Notes: generated by a model from the letters alone, not told the origin. Positions 18,125 to 26,735 are shown, counted from the stretch's first letter. The stretch is 64,000 nucleotides of DNA from Hymenobacter sp. CRA2 (GCF_002007105.1 NZ_MVBC01000009.1:62001-126000); one strand, 5' to 3'. Numbers and translations: made by a program.

Positions 18125-18307
18125 CTAGCTTGATTTGCGGCCGGAGCCGCCGGGCTTTTTGCCGCCGCCGTCGTGCTTGTTGACGGTGGCCCAGGCGCGG
18201 CGTTCGGCTTCGTCTTCCGACAGGCCGCGCTTTTCGTAGCCTTCTTCGATGTGTTCGGCTTGGCGTTTCTGCTTGTCCGTGTACTTGGACTTATCTCCTT
18301 GTGGCAT
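18125..18307 (-). CDS. Small hydrophilic protein of the plasmid-stabilisation-like family
   Basis: A 60-residue, highly charged protein that begins MPQGDKSKYTDKQKRQAEHI, continues EEGYEKRGLSEDEAERRAWA and ends in a Gly/Lys/Ser-rich tail. The combination of a short helical domain with AWATVNKHDGGGKKPGGSG is the pattern of small proteins often annotated plasmid stabilisation protein in many soil bacteria, though their true role is unknown. The low-complexity basic tail suggests nucleic-acid binding or disorder. It is divergent from the gene at 18474. It is short and hydrophilic, but the family pattern is strong enough to call it real. Confidence 0.75.
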   Translation of the reverse strand: MPQGDKSKYTDKQKRQAEHIEEGYEKRGLSEDEAERRAWATVNKHDGGGKKPGGSGRKSS

Positions 18308-18473
18308 GATGACAGAGCGTTTGGTTGTGAAAGGAGCGCGGCAACAAGCAGGTGTACGCAGCGCCCGAGCCGAGGTTCCGCGGCGGCTGGCCCGATTCCT
18401 GAGGCGGTTGGTATCTTCGCCGAGCCAAATCCCGCTGCCCATGCGCCACGTAGCCCACATTCCCCACCCCGAC

Positions 18474-18692
18474 ATGAAACTCACGCTGCTGGCGTGGAAC
18501 GGCAAGTACCTGCTCAAGTGCGAGCAGGGCCCATTCGAACAAACCTACAAGGTGAGCGAGCTGGACCTGCTGGGCGGCGACGCGGAACTGCCCCAGGTGC
18601 TCGACGAAGCGTTTGTGGCTGCGGTGCTCCGGCGTTTTGCCGATATGCGCGCCGATTTCGGGGCCGCACTCGAACGCCACGATTTGGTGTAG
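18474..18692 (+). CDS. Small hypothetical protein
   Basis: A 72-residue acidic protein (MKLTLLAWNGKYLLKCEQG, then ELDLLGGDAELPQVLDEAF). The ATG at 18474 fits the protein best; another in-frame ATG at 18441 would add eleven residues. There is no signal peptide or membrane segment, and I recognise no family. A weak -7-like sequence (TATCTTCG, 18412-18419) lies 54 bp upstream. The gene is followed after 36 bp by a secreted coiled-coil protein gene on the same strand, so the two may be co-transcribed. Confidence 0.5.
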   Translation: MKLTLLAWNGKYLLKCEQGPFEQTYKVSELDLLGGDAELPQVLDEAFVAAVLRRFADMRADFGAALERHDLV

Positions 18693-18728
18693 CTTGGCTG
18701 ATTCTCTCACTCCATTCCCTTTTTCGTC

Positions 18729-19463
18729 ATGACCACTTTTCTCTGCCGGGCAGGCCTGCTCGGGCTGCTGCTGCTGGCCGGTGGCTCGGCTGCGGCGCAG
18801 GTGTACGACGTGCGCACCAGCACCGTGAACGTGGACAAACGCGAGCGGCCCGCCCTGAAAGTGCAGGTAGAAGGCAGCGCCAAAGAGGCGCGCGACTTCT
18901 GGCAGCAGTTCCTGAAGGACAGCTACAACATCAAAATCAAATCCGGCGGGGTGCTGGGCATTGGCGGCAACAAGGACGTGATGCTGGCCAAGCAGACGCC
19001 GGTGTCCAGCGTTTCGGGCAAGCTGCTGGACCTTTACACCAACGTGGTAGCGCCCAGCGACAGCACCGCCGAGGTGCAGGTATTCGCCGCCTTCGACAAC
19101 GGCACCACTTGGATTGACCCCGACCGTACCCCGTCGGAGTTTGCGGCGCTGCGCTCCATTGTGCAGAACTACGCCAAAGAGTACCGCCCGCGCCATTACA
19201 AGCTGGAAGTGGCTGCCGCCGAAAAGCAGGTAGCCGACGCCGAAAGGGAAAAAACCCGGCTCGACAAGGAAATCAAAACCCTGGCCGCCGACACCGTCAG
19301 CAACCTGGCCAAAATCCAGCAGCTGCACGAGCAGAACAAGCTGCACAGCGCCAAAATCAAGGAAGACCAGCAAAAGCTGGTGCAAAACGCCACCGAAACC
19401 GAGCGCCGCAAAATATTGGTGCAGCGCCGCCGTGACCGGCTTTCCGCCCTCGAACGTAAGTAG
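18729..19463 (+). CDS. Secreted coiled-coil protein, unknown function
   Basis: A 244-residue exported protein. The signal peptide is MTTFLCRAGLLGLLLLAGGS, cleaved near AAAQ. The first half (about residues 25-135) is a compact domain with VNVDKRERPALKVQV and SGGVLGIGGNKDVMLA that I do not recognise. The second half (about 150-240) is a long coiled coil: AAAEKQVADAEREKTRLDKE, KIQQLHEQNKLHSAKIKEDQ, then a basic RRKILVQRRRDRL end. The design resembles periplasmic scaffold or adaptor proteins. It is followed after 26 bp by a SHOCT-type membrane protein gene and is probably in the same operon. Confidence 0.65.
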   Translation: MTTFLCRAGLLGLLLLAGGSAAAQVYDVRTSTVNVDKRERPALKVQVEGSAKEARDFWQQFLKDSYNIKIKSGGVLGIGGNKDVMLAKQTPVSSVSGKLLDLYTNVVAPSDSTAEVQVFAAFDNGTTWIDPDRTPSEFAALRSIVQNYAKEYRPRHYKLEVAAAEKQVADAEREKTRLDKEIKTLAADTVSNLAKIQQLHEQNKLHSAKIKEDQQKLVQNATETERRKILVQRRRDRLSALERK

Positions 19464-19489
19464 CCTGAACCGCAGGCCACCGATCCGCC

Positions 19490-20644
19490 ATGGACAAAAA
19501 CGACTCGTCGCCCCTCGAAACCCTGCGTCAGCTAAAAGAATGGCTCGACGCGGGTACCATCACGCAGCAGGAGTTCAACGCGCTGAAGCAGAAACTGCTG
19601 TTCCCGGACGCACCCTCCACCCCTGCTGGAGCTGCCGCCAGCTCAACCGTGCCTCCTCTGGTGCCGCCGCCCACCGCGCCGGTAGCCGCGCCGCCCGTAC
19701 CGCCTACCCCGCTGGTGCCGCCCGCGCCGGAATCTCACGTGGTGTCGGCGCCGGTGGAGGACCCGCTGCTGCCGCTCATGGTCGAAACCGAACCGGTGTA
19801 TACTACCGCTGCGCCCCCAACGTCCCCCGACTATTTCCGGCCGGCCCCGCCAGTTGCCGACCTGGACGGGCCAGAGGAAGAGCCGCAGCCCAAGTCGCCA
19901 CTGGCCACCGTGCTCATCATCGGCGGCATCGTGCTACTGCTGGCGGTAGTGGGCTACCTCGTACTCGGCAACCGCAACTCCGAGCGCCTGACGAGCAGCT
20001 CCATCACGGCAGCCGATACCACGGCCACGCCCATCGAAGAAGGGCCCCAGGCCGAACAGCTCACCCTTCCCCCGGTGGCAGCGCCCGAAACCGTGCGCGT
20101 GCAGCCCAATGTGCCAGCTGCTACGCTGCCGACGGACACCGCGGCCGGCACCTCGGCCGCCGATGCGGCCGCAGCTGAAGCAGCCACCCGCGCCCGCGTG
20201 CAACGCACCCTGACGGCGTTGTACAGCGACCTGCAGACGGCTCCTTTCACGGCCAGCCAATACTTCGCGCCGCAGGTGGAGCGCTTCTACTCCCTGCAGA
20301 ACACGACGCCGGCGGCCATCGAGGCCGAGCTGAACCGCACGCACTTTCCCGAATTTACGGAGGCCAAAATAAGCTTCGACCCGGCCACGCTACAGATCAG
20401 CCAGCCGGCCGAAGATGGTTCTGTCACGGTGACTTACCAGGAGCGTGGCCGGTCGTTGCGCAAGACCCTGAACCAGTACCAGCAGACGCTGGCGCAGGTA
20501 CGGGCCCGCTTCGACCGCAACGGCCAGCTGACGTATTTCCGCCAGGAACGCCTGCTGCAGAACTCGTTTACCGACGCACCCAAGCCGGCCGCTCCCACTA
20601 CCCCGCCGGCTACCGATGGCACGCCGCCCGCCGATCAGCAGTAA
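19490..20644 (+). CDS. SHOCT-like, single-pass membrane protein with proline-rich linkers
   Basis: A 384-residue protein. The N-terminus (residues 10-35, LRQLKEWLDAGTITQQEFNA then LKQKLLF) fits the SHOCT motif, a short module found at protein ends and involved in oligomerisation. A Pro/Ala-rich linker of about 100 residues follows. One transmembrane helix (about 141-163, VLIIGGIVLLLAVVGYLVLG) splits the protein. A second low-complexity Thr/Ala/Pro linker leads to a soluble C-terminal domain (about 230-365) with LYSDLQTAPFTASQYFAP and DPATLQISQPAEDGSVTVTY. This domain resembles NTF2-like folds, but I cannot confirm it. Its 3' end overlaps the start of the DUF3089 gene by 29 bp. Confidence 0.7.
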   Translation: MDKNDSSPLETLRQLKEWLDAGTITQQEFNALKQKLLFPDAPSTPAGAAASSTVPPLVPPPTAPVAAPPVPPTPLVPPAPESHVVSAPVEDPLLPLMVETEPVYTTAAPPTSPDYFRPAPPVADLDGPEEEPQPKSPLATVLIIGGIVLLLAVVGYLVLGNRNSERLTSSSITAADTTATPIEEGPQAEQLTLPPVAAPETVRVQPNVPAATLPTDTAAGTSAADAAAAEAATRARVQRTLTALYSDLQTAPFTASQYFAPQVERFYSLQNTTPAAIEAELNRTHFPEFTEAKISFDPATLQISQPAEDGSVTVTYQERGRSLRKTLNQYQQTLAQVRARFDRNGQLTYFRQERLLQNSFTDAPKPAAPTTPPATDGTPPADQQ

Positions 20645-21702
20645 ATTATTCAGCTTTGGCCCCGGCTGCTGGCACCACTGGTGCTGGCTGCTGGGGCTAT
20701 TTGCGTTGGGTGGGTGCATCAAGGTGCTGAGCCCGGTGCGCAGCTACGAGCACTACACCCTGCCCCCTGCCCCCGACTACAGCCGCCCTGAAAGCTGGTC
20801 GGCCCTGCCCACGCTAAAAGATTCGGCTGACGCGGTACCGCGCCACTCGGGCCTGCGCGACCAGCAAGCCACGGCCGCTGCTGACGTATTCTTCGTGCAC
20901 ATGACTACCCGCGTAACTCCGTATGGTTGGAACGCGAGCATCACCAACCCGCTGATTAACCGTCTGACCGATCAGTTCAGCGTCCGGCCCCAGGCTTCGG
21001 TGTTCAATGCGGCCGCGCGGGTGTACGCCCCGCGTTACCGCCAGGCTACGCTGTACTCGTTCTTCGACAGCACGGCCAACAGCCACCAGGCCCTGGCGCT
21101 GGCTTACTCCGATGTGCGCGCGGCCTTCATCTACTTTCTGCAGCACTACAACCATAACCGGCCCATTATTCTGGCCGGGCATAGCCAAGGAACCTACCAC
21201 GCCCAGCGCCTGCTGCGTGAATTCTTCGACCAGGACTCGTCGCTGCGCAAACGCCTCGTCGCGGCTTATCTCGTTGGCTTAAAAGTCACCCCCCAGGTCC
21301 TACCGTACTCTGCGGCCCTGCGCCGATTCGCTGCAGACGGGCTGCTACCTTAGCTGGAACGTCGCCGAATGGGGTTACGATTATGCCCCCTACGCCGAAG
21401 CTGCCGTCGTGAACCCGCTTACCTGGACCACCGATACCGCAACGGCCCCGGCGAAACTCAACCGTGGCAGCGTGCCCATAGAATTTAACCACGTCGACCC
21501 CCAACTGGCCGACGCGAAGGTTCATAACGGCTTGGTCTGGGTGCATCCGCCCGGAAAGCCGTTGGGCTACGTGCGCCTATTACTGCCGGGCCAAGCGGAG
21601 CTGCGCCGCTCCTTTCACCTCGTCGATTATGGCCTCTACTACCTGAGTATCCGCCGCAACGCTGTGGCGCGCGTACAGGCTTGGCAGCGCCAGAACCCCT
21701 GA
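20616..21702 (+). pseudogene. DUF3089 alpha/beta-hydrolase lipoprotein, frameshifted
   Basis: The 5' part (20616-21287) encodes a lipoprotein-like start (lipobox LFALGGC) and the hydrolase core with GHSQGT (nucleophile Ser). After AAYLVGLKVT the frame goes wrong at a run of six C (21289-21294). Adding one C restores a long frame that reads PCADSLQTGCYLSWNVAEWG and then VVNPLTWTT, exactly the late DUF3089 motifs, and ends at the TGA at 21700-21702. As written the first frame stops at 21353. The cause is either a sequencing error in the homopolymer or a true inactivating indel. The start overlaps the preceding gene by 29 bp, which suggests translational coupling. DUF3089 proteins are putative secreted hydrolases of unknown substrate. 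Confidence 0.8.
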
Positions 21703-21728
21703 CGCCTTCCGGTGGAATTAAATACAAA

Positions 21729-21760
21729 AAAGGCCCGCAGACGTCTGTCCGCGGGCCTTT
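21729..21760. terminator. Terminator between convergent units
   Basis: Ten-base perfect arms (21729-21738 and 21751-21760) flanked by an A-run on one side and TTT on the other; serves the DUF3089 gene and the roadblock gene on the other strand. Confidence 0.8.
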
Positions 21761-21779
21761 TACTATTGAAGCTGATTGC

Positions 21780-22151
21780 TTAGTTGAGCACGGCCGTCTG
21801 GCCTTTCAGCACCTGGCGGGCTACGGCCAGGTTGGTGTCAGCCGATTTCACAGCCAGGTAGATAAACTTGTCGCCAGTGGGCGAGAGCTTGAGCAGGTGC
21901 AGCTGGTCGGTCAGCGTGAGCAGGATGTCCTGTACCGTCTGGTCCAGCTTCAGGGCCTTGATGGCCTTCAGCTTTTGCTTGATGACTTCCGTGTTGTAAG
22001 CAGCGGCCGTTTCAGCGTCGAACGAAGCCAGGTTGGAGTGGTGAGCCAGCGGCATGCCGGTTTCCGTTTCCACGATGGCAACGGCTACGAGCGAGGGCAG
22101 CTCGGCCAGGATATTCTGAACGGCTTGCTGCGGGGTGATGGAAGAGGCCAT
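21780..22151 (-). CDS. Roadblock/LC7-like protein A
   Basis: A 123-residue protein with the length and layout of a single roadblock/LC7 domain. It begins with a helix (ITPQQAVQNILAELP), then the strand VAVAIVETETGMPLAHHS, a helix AAAYNTEVIKQKLKAIKAL, and two more strands (VQDILLTLTDQLHLLKLS and KFIYLAVKSADTN), closing with LAVARQVLK. Roadblock proteins such as MglB regulate small GTPases, often for gliding motility or polarity. The next gene upstream (22201) encodes a diverged paralogue. No Ras-like GTPase gene lies in the window. The family call rests on pattern, not on a search. Confidence 0.65.
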   Translation of the reverse strand: MASSITPQQAVQNILAELPSLVAVAIVETETGMPLAHHSNLASFDAETAAAYNTEVIKQKLKAIKALKLDQTVQDILLTLTDQLHLLKLSPTGDKFIYLAVKSADTNLAVARQVLKGQTAVLN

Positions 22152-22200
22152 GATAATGGTGGAGGGAAAAAAGAGTAGAGTTGAAAAGGCTGAAGGGAGA

Positions 22201-22623
22201 TTAGTTGGCTGCCCGGCGCATCACATCCCGCACCATTGCCATGTTGGTATCGGCGAGATGAACGGCTACGTAACAAAGCCATTGGCCATTGGCCGTGGTG
22301 CGCAGGCAATGCAATTGCTCATCGAGAATCACCACCAAGTCGTTAAGCTGCTGTCCGGCTAGCCACGGCGACGTGAGGTTTTTCTGGGTCTGGCGGATGA
22401 GCTCCGCGTTGCGGATGCTGAGTTTGTAAGGATCGAAGCTGACCTGGGCGGTATAGGCAGCGAGCGTCTTACTGGATTTGACGTCGACTACTGCGGCAGC
22501 TACAAGTTCGGGCAATTCCCGCAGTAAGCTATTGATGACCGTATCGGCCTTGTGGCGCTCAATGCCTAGTGCGTCTCCCGTAATTTTCTTCACAACAGGT
22601 TTGTGCAGAAAAGGAAGTCTCAT
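22201..22623 (-). CDS. Roadblock/LC7-like protein B (paralogue)
   Basis: A 140-residue protein. After a basic N-terminal extension (MRLPFLHKPVVKKITGDALG) it repeats the layout of the gene product at 21780: INSLLRELPELVAAAVVDVK, then FDPYKLSIRNAELIRQTQKN, LNDLVVILDEQLHCLRTT, and WLCYVAVHLADTNMAMVRDV. The shared LADTN/SADTN motif at the same place and the matching strand order support common ancestry. The pair is arranged 5'-B-A-3' on the minus strand, 49 bp apart, and may form a heterodimer. There is no signal peptide. Function unknown. Confidence 0.65.
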   Translation of the reverse strand: MRLPFLHKPVVKKITGDALGIERHKADTVINSLLRELPELVAAAVVDVKSSKTLAAYTAQVSFDPYKLSIRNAELIRQTQKNLTSPWLAGQQLNDLVVILDEQLHCLRTTANGQWLCYVAVHLADTNMAMVRDVMRRAAN

Positions 22624-22777
22624 GGGTGGTTATTCGGCAGGAGGCGGGTGTCTAAGCAGGGGCTGGCTTCGTCGACGCTCCCCGCAGTGCGGAGGAGCGT
22701 CGAGTAGACTTGGGTAGCGTGAGGCGGCACACCAGCTTCTTGCGTATCGGGTACACCGCCTGGCTCACCTGTCGCTA

Positions 22778-23458
22778 CTAAAAGAACAACCAGCGTTTTT
22801 TCGGGGTCACGCGCTCTTCTTTGGCGCGCGGCACCAGCGTTACGTTTTCGGTACCGCCGCGCACCTTCAGTTCTTCTTCGGCGTAGCCAGCATAGGCGTA
22901 CTGCAGCGTATTGGCCTGGCCAGCCGGCACGCGCAGCGTGTAGCTACCCGTAGCATCGGTGCTTACGCCCATGCGGGTACCCTTGTGCAGCACGGTAGCA
23001 CCCACCAGCGGACGGCCGTTTTCGTCAAGGATGCGGCCGCGCACGGATACCATGCGCATCGCGCTGGCTTCGGGAGCGAGGTTGGCGGCTTCGGCCAGCA
23101 CCGGCTCATTTTCCAGCGGCGTGTTGGTCGAAGGCAGATTGGTGCCGGCAAATACGGCCCCACCAATCAAAGCCCCACCTACTACCAGGGAGGCAGCCCG
23201 GCGACGGAAGCGTTCCGGCTCGGTGCGCACCAGGTCAAACTGGCGTTGTACCCAGCCCACCGGCTTCACGCTGTGGCCAGCTTTTTTCAGGTCGTAAAAG
23301 CGCTGAAGCGTCTCATCGGCCAATCCTTTGTTGGCTTTCAGATAAGCGTCTACCAGCTCGGTATTTTGGCTGGATAGGTCCCCGCGCAGATAAGCGTCTC
23401 GGTAGGCAGGAAGCAGTTCACCCGTGGCGGGGTGAAATGGCGTAGCACTTAGTTTCAT
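22778..23458 (-). CDS. Membrane protein with carboxypeptidase-regulatory-like domain
   Basis: A 226-residue protein. The N-terminal 80 residues are soluble and helical (AYLRGDLSSQNTELVDAYLK), similar to zinc-less anti-sigma or zf-HC2-type heads. A single membrane helix follows (about 87-107, AASLVVGGALIGGAVFAGTN). The C-terminal part (about 135-205) is a CarbopepD_reg_2-type beta sandwich: VRGRILDENGRPLVGATVLH, then GVSTDATGSYTLRVPAG and YAGYAEEELKV. This domain is common at the N-terminus of SusC/TonB-type proteins in Bacteroidota. The arrangement suggests a membrane signal transducer, but the partner is not visible. It lies downstream of an AT-rich gap that could hold its promoter. Confidence 0.75.
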   Translation of the reverse strand: MKLSATPFHPATGELLPAYRDAYLRGDLSSQNTELVDAYLKANKGLADETLQRFYDLKKAGHSVKPVGWVQRQFDLVRTEPERFRRRAASLVVGGALIGGAVFAGTNLPSTNTPLENEPVLAEAANLAPEASAMRMVSVRGRILDENGRPLVGATVLHKGTRMGVSTDATGSYTLRVPAGQANTLQYAYAGYAEEELKVRGGTENVTLVPRAKEERVTPKKRWLFF

Positions 23459-23803
23459 TTTGGGAAAACGTTATGGTGTTGCAATGGCAAGAAGCCGATG
23501 GAGGAGCGGAAGAACAAAATTGGGCTTTACAAGCCGTATTCAACACATATATAATTGCCGACTAGATGGAAATTCGGCGAACTAGATAGAATGCTGGGTG
23601 AAGGAAGCATTTTGCTTGTTGAATAGACTTTCCCTTTTTGAGACATAGCAAGATAAAACAATATTGTTATGTTACAAATCAATAATTAAAAAATAAGTAT
23701 TAGTTCATACTTGTTCTGCACCCGGTATAGTAGGACATCCTACGAATTCGCTGGGAAGGGTGATACGTTCCTGTTATGATATAGTTGTAGCAAATGGCAA
23801 TAA
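23459..23803 (-). other. AT-rich gene-free spacer
   Basis: About 345 bp without a credible CDS and with much higher A/T content (especially 23620-23720) than the flanks. It probably contains the promoter of the gene at 22778 on the minus strand, but I find no exact TAnnTTTG box. No repeat or structured RNA is evident. Confidence 0.4.
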
Positions 23804-23836
23804 AAAAGCCCGCCGGTATAATACCAGCGGGCTTTT
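23804..23836 (-). terminator. Terminator of the ribosomal/tsf operon
   Basis: Sixteen-base arms with one mismatch (23804-23819 and 23821-23836) form a hairpin bordered by A6 on the plus strand, which is a U-run for the minus-strand transcript. It lies 20 bp after the tsf stop. Confidence 0.85.
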
Positions 23837-23855
23837 CTACTTAAATTCTTAACGC

Positions 23856-24692
23856 TTACGCGCCAATAGCAACGCGCTTAAAATCGGTTACCGTCATACC
23901 TTTTGACGTCTTGTCGAGCAGCTGAGCAATAGTTACCGAGCTGTCCTTCACGAACTCCTGGTTCAGCAGGGTATTTTCTTTGTAGAACTTGTTCAGCTTG
24001 CCTTGAGCAATCTTCTCCAGCATAGCTTCCGGCTTGCCTTCAGCGCGAGCCTGCTCTTTGCCGATTTCAATTTCACGCTCTACGGTAGCCGAGTCCACAC
24101 CGTCTTTGTCAACGGCTACGGGGCGCATAGCTACGATCTGCATAGCTACGTCGCGGCCTACGCCGGCTACGTCGGTGCCATTGGTGTTCTTCAGGCCCAC
24201 CAGTACGCCCTTCTTGTTGTCGCTGTGGATGTACGAAGCCACTTTCTCAGCGGTCAGCGTCTCGTAAGCTACCACATCGATTTTCTCGCCGATTTTGCCC
24301 ATCAGGTCGGTGATGTGCTCCTGCAGCGAGCGGCCGTCTTCCTGCGTAGCAGCCAGCAGGTCTTCCTTGGTACCGGCGTTGGTTTTCACAGCCGAGCCGA
24401 TAACCAGTTGAGCCAAGGCTTTGAAGTCAGCCACTTTAGCAACGGGCTCGGTTTCGCAGGCCAAGGCCACCAGTTTACCGGTGGTGCCGTCTTCGCTCAC
24501 GCTAGCCAGTACTACACCTTCCGAAGTAGCGTTGTCTGAACGCTTGTCGGCAATTTTCTGGCCCTGCTTGCGTAGAATGTCTTTAGCCTGCTCGAAGTCA
24601 CCATTGGCTTCGGTCAGTGCTTTTTTGCAGTCCATCATACCGGCGCCGGTCATGGCGCGCAGCTTGTTCACGTCTTGGGCGGTAATTGCCAT
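23856..24692 (-). CDS. tsf: Elongation factor Ts
   Basis: A 278-residue EF-Ts of normal length. The N-terminal UBA-like domain contains VNKLRAMTGAGMMDCKKALT, the family signature, followed by EANGDFEQAKDILRKQGQKI. The core carries the typical LVALACETEPVA and the dimerisation part. EF-Ts binds EF-Tu and exchanges GDP for GTP during translation. It is the last gene of the operon rplM-rpsI-rpsB-tsf, but 281 bp separate it from rpsB, which is long for this pair and includes an imperfect inverted repeat. A terminator follows 20 bp after the stop. Confidence 0.97.
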   Translation of the reverse strand: MAITAQDVNKLRAMTGAGMMDCKKALTEANGDFEQAKDILRKQGQKIADKRSDNATSEGVVLASVSEDGTTGKLVALACETEPVAKVADFKALAQLVIGSAVKTNAGTKEDLLAATQEDGRSLQEHITDLMGKIGEKIDVVAYETLTAEKVASYIHSDNKKGVLVGLKNTNGTDVAGVGRDVAMQIVAMRPVAVDKDGVDSATVEREIEIGKEQARAEGKPEAMLEKIAQGKLNKFYKENTLLNQEFVKDSSVTIAQLLDKTSKGMTVTDFKRVAIGA

Positions 24693-24757
24693 AGCGGTGA
24701 AAATTGGGAGAGGTTGATGTGGATTTCTCGTGGATAACTGCGGCTAACGACATCTGC

Positions 24758-24871
24758 ACGTCATGTCGAGCTTGTCGAGACATCTCGCGTGCTGACATTG
24801 AGAAGTAAACTCATCGTACAACGAGAAGAATACTACCAGGCGAGATTTCTCGGTTTCGTTCGGAATGACGT
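24758..24871 (-). repeat. Imperfect inverted repeat between rpsB and tsf
   Basis: The arms ACGTCATGTCGAG... (24758-24788) and ...CGGAATGACGT (24840-24871) share a CGTCAT/ATGACG core and pair in about two thirds of positions. It belongs to the same GTCAT/ATGAC-type intergenic repeat family as the elements at 26839 and 60706. No CDS is found in the 281-bp gap. Confidence 0.6.
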
Positions 24872-24973
24872 TCTATAGGGTCATTCTGGCTAGCCGCAGC
24901 TTTAAAAAAGAAGGGAACACCGGAGCCCTTTGCTTCGAATGTTCCCTCCTCTCAAATCAGGGGCAGTGCGGGA

Positions 24974-25741
24974 CTATTCGTCGGCGTTCTGCTTTTCCTG
25001 GATGGCTTCTTCGTCAGCCTGCTTGCGGTCAGCGTCCTCTTTGTCCACCTTACGCTCCGACAGGCCTTCTTCGATGGCTTTGCCGATGGCGTTGATGATC
25101 AGGGAAACCGACTTCGAGGCGTCGTCGTTGGCCGGAATCGGGAAGTCTACCAGCTCGGGGTTGGAGTTGGTGTCGACGATGGCGAATACCGGGATGCCCA
25201 GTTTCTGAGCTTCTTTCACGGCAATGTGCTCACGCTTCACGTCCACCACGAACAGAGCGGCGGGCAGGCGGCTCAGGTCGGCGATGCCACCCAGTACACG
25301 CTCCAGCTTCTCACGCTCGCGGTTCATCATGAGCTTCTCGCGCTTAGCCAGTGCAGCGTAGGCGGTGTTCTCTTTTACCATCTTGTCGATGGTGCTCATT
25401 TTCTTCAGCGACTTGCGAACGGTCGCGAAGTTGGTGAGCATGCCACCCAGCCAACGGTCGGTCACGTAGGGCATTTTCAGGCGCTTCGCTTCATCCGAAA
25501 CGATTTCCTGAGCCTGCTTCTTCGTGGCTACGAACATTACTTTACGGCCCGACTTGGCGATGTTGCGGATGGCCGAGGTGGCCTGCTCCAGCGACGCCAG
25601 GGTCTTGTTCAGGTCGATGATATGGATGCCGTTCTTCTCCATGAAGATGTACGGCGCCATTTTCGGGTCCCACTTACGGGTGAGGTGACCAAAGTGGGCA
25701 CCAGCATCCAGCAGGTCTTTATAGGTTACGGACTGAGCCAT
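24974..25741 (-). CDS. rpsB: Small ribosomal subunit protein uS2
   Basis: A 255-residue S2. It begins [20 protein letters not shown] and has the family blocks [40 protein letters not shown], and [20 protein letters not shown]. The acidic C-terminal extension ([20 protein letters not shown]) is typical of Bacteroidota S2. S2 binds the 30S platform. Gene order and spacing (21 bp from rpsI) place it in the ribosomal operon; tsf follows. Confidence 0.97.
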   Translation of the reverse strand: MAQSVTYKDLLDAGAHFGHLTRKWDPKMAPYIFMEKNGIHIIDLNKTLASLEQATSAIRNIAKSGRKVMFVATKKQAQEIVSDEAKRLKMPYVTDRWLGGMLTNFATVRKSLKKMSTIDKMVKENTAYAALAKREKLMMNREREKLERVLGGIADLSRLPAALFVVDVKREHIAVKEAQKLGIPVFAIVDTNSNPELVDFPIPANDDASKSVSLIINAIGKAIEEGLSERKVDKEDADRKQADEEAIQEKQNADE

Positions 25742-25762
25742 GATAGGAGTTCCTCTGGAAGA

Positions 25763-26149
25763 TTAGCGTTTCGAGAACTGGAACGAACGACGAGCCTTGC
25801 GGCGGCCCGGCTTCTTGCGCTCCACCATGCGGGGGTCGCGGGTCAGGAAGCCTTCCTTCTTGAGGGCCGGACGGGTCTCGGCGTTTTCTTCAACCAAGGC
25901 CTTCGAAATGGCCAGGCGAATTGCTTCGGCCTGGGCGCTGATGCCTCCGCCGCGCACGTTTACTTGCACGTCGTACTTACCCACGGCATCGAGCGTGGTG
26001 AAGGGCTGGTTGACGATGGTTACCAGGAGGTCGTTACCGAAGTACGCCTTCGCTTCCCGGTCGTTGATAGTGATATTCCCTTGCCCGGCTTGCACATACA
26101 CGCGAGCCACCGAGGTTTTTCTTCTACCAGAGGTGTTGGTGATTTCCAT
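25763..26149 (-). CDS. rpsI: Small ribosomal subunit protein uS9
   Basis: A 128-residue S9, the usual length. The ATG at 26149 (MEITNTSGRRKTSVARVYVQ) is chosen because it gives the canonical start; an in-frame start at 26164 would add five residues. Signatures are GRRKTSVARV at the start, the GGGISAQAEAIRLAISKAL block, and the basic C-terminus (MVERKKPGRRKARRSFQFSK then R) that reaches into the P site of the 30S subunit. It lies between rplM and rpsB in the ribosomal operon. Confidence 0.97.
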   Translation of the reverse strand: MEITNTSGRRKTSVARVYVQAGQGNITINDREAKAYFGNDLLVTIVNQPFTTLDAVGKYDVQVNVRGGGISAQAEAIRLAISKALVEENAETRPALKKEGFLTRDPRMVERKKPGRRKARRSFQFSKR

Positions 26150-26197
26150 GAGTTGACGAATCAATGAACCGCAGGCCCGCTAAGGCCGCAGCGTTTT

Positions 26198-26650
26198 TTA
26201 CAGGTTGGTCAGCGAAACCGTGGTCGGCTGCTGGGCTTCGTGCGGGTGCTCGGCACCGGCGTACACGAACAGGTTGCGGTACTGGGCGGCACCGAGGCGG
26301 TTGCCCTGCAGCATGCCTTTCACGGCGTGCTCGATTACCGAGGCCGAGTTCTTGGCCTTCTTGTCGCGCAGGTTGATGCTACGCTGACCGCCGGGGTAGC
26401 CCGTGTGGCGCAGGTAGATCTTGTCCGTCAACTTTTTGCCGGTCACGCGCAGTTTGTCGGCGTTGATGACGATGACGTAGTCGCCGCAATCGGAGTTGGG
26501 CGTGAACGAGGGCTTGTGCTTGCCGCGCAGAATGTTGGCAATCTGGCTGGCCACTCGCCCGAGCGTGTTGTCGCTGGCATCAACAACAACCCAGGCCTTT
26601 TCGGCCGAGGCTTTGTTTACCGAGCGCGTCTTAAAGCTCAGATGATCCAT
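26198..26650 (-). CDS. rplM: Large ribosomal subunit protein uL13
   Basis: A 150-residue L13. It contains AWVVVDASDNTLGRVASQIA, then YVIVINADKLRVTGKKLTDK and the signature YLRHTGYPGGQRSINLRD. L13 is an early assembly protein of the 50S subunit. It is the first gene of the operon, with a full promoter about 85 bp upstream and a small hairpin at the predicted transcript start. The usual rplM-rpsI pair is kept (48 bp apart). Confidence 0.97.
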   Translation of the reverse strand: MDHLSFKTRSVNKASAEKAWVVVDASDNTLGRVASQIANILRGKHKPSFTPNSDCGDYVIVINADKLRVTGKKLTDKIYLRHTGYPGGQRSINLRDKKAKNSASVIEHAVKGMLQGNRLGAAQYRNLFVYAGAEHPHEAQQPTTVSLTNL

Positions 26651-26717
26651 GGATCAGTTTCTTGTGGGTTGGGTAAGTATTTACGATTCAGCCCGAAACC
26701 CCAAGAAAGAAGAAAGG

Positions 26718-26734
26718 GTCCGGGAAAAACGGAC
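26718..26734 (-). promoter_or_regulatory. Hairpin at the 5' end of the ribosomal operon leader
   Basis: Five-bp arms (GTCCG/CGGAC) with a seven-base loop lie just after the predicted start of transcription. It may stabilise the leader or take part in feedback; weak evidence. Confidence 0.4.
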
Positions 26735-26735
26735 A

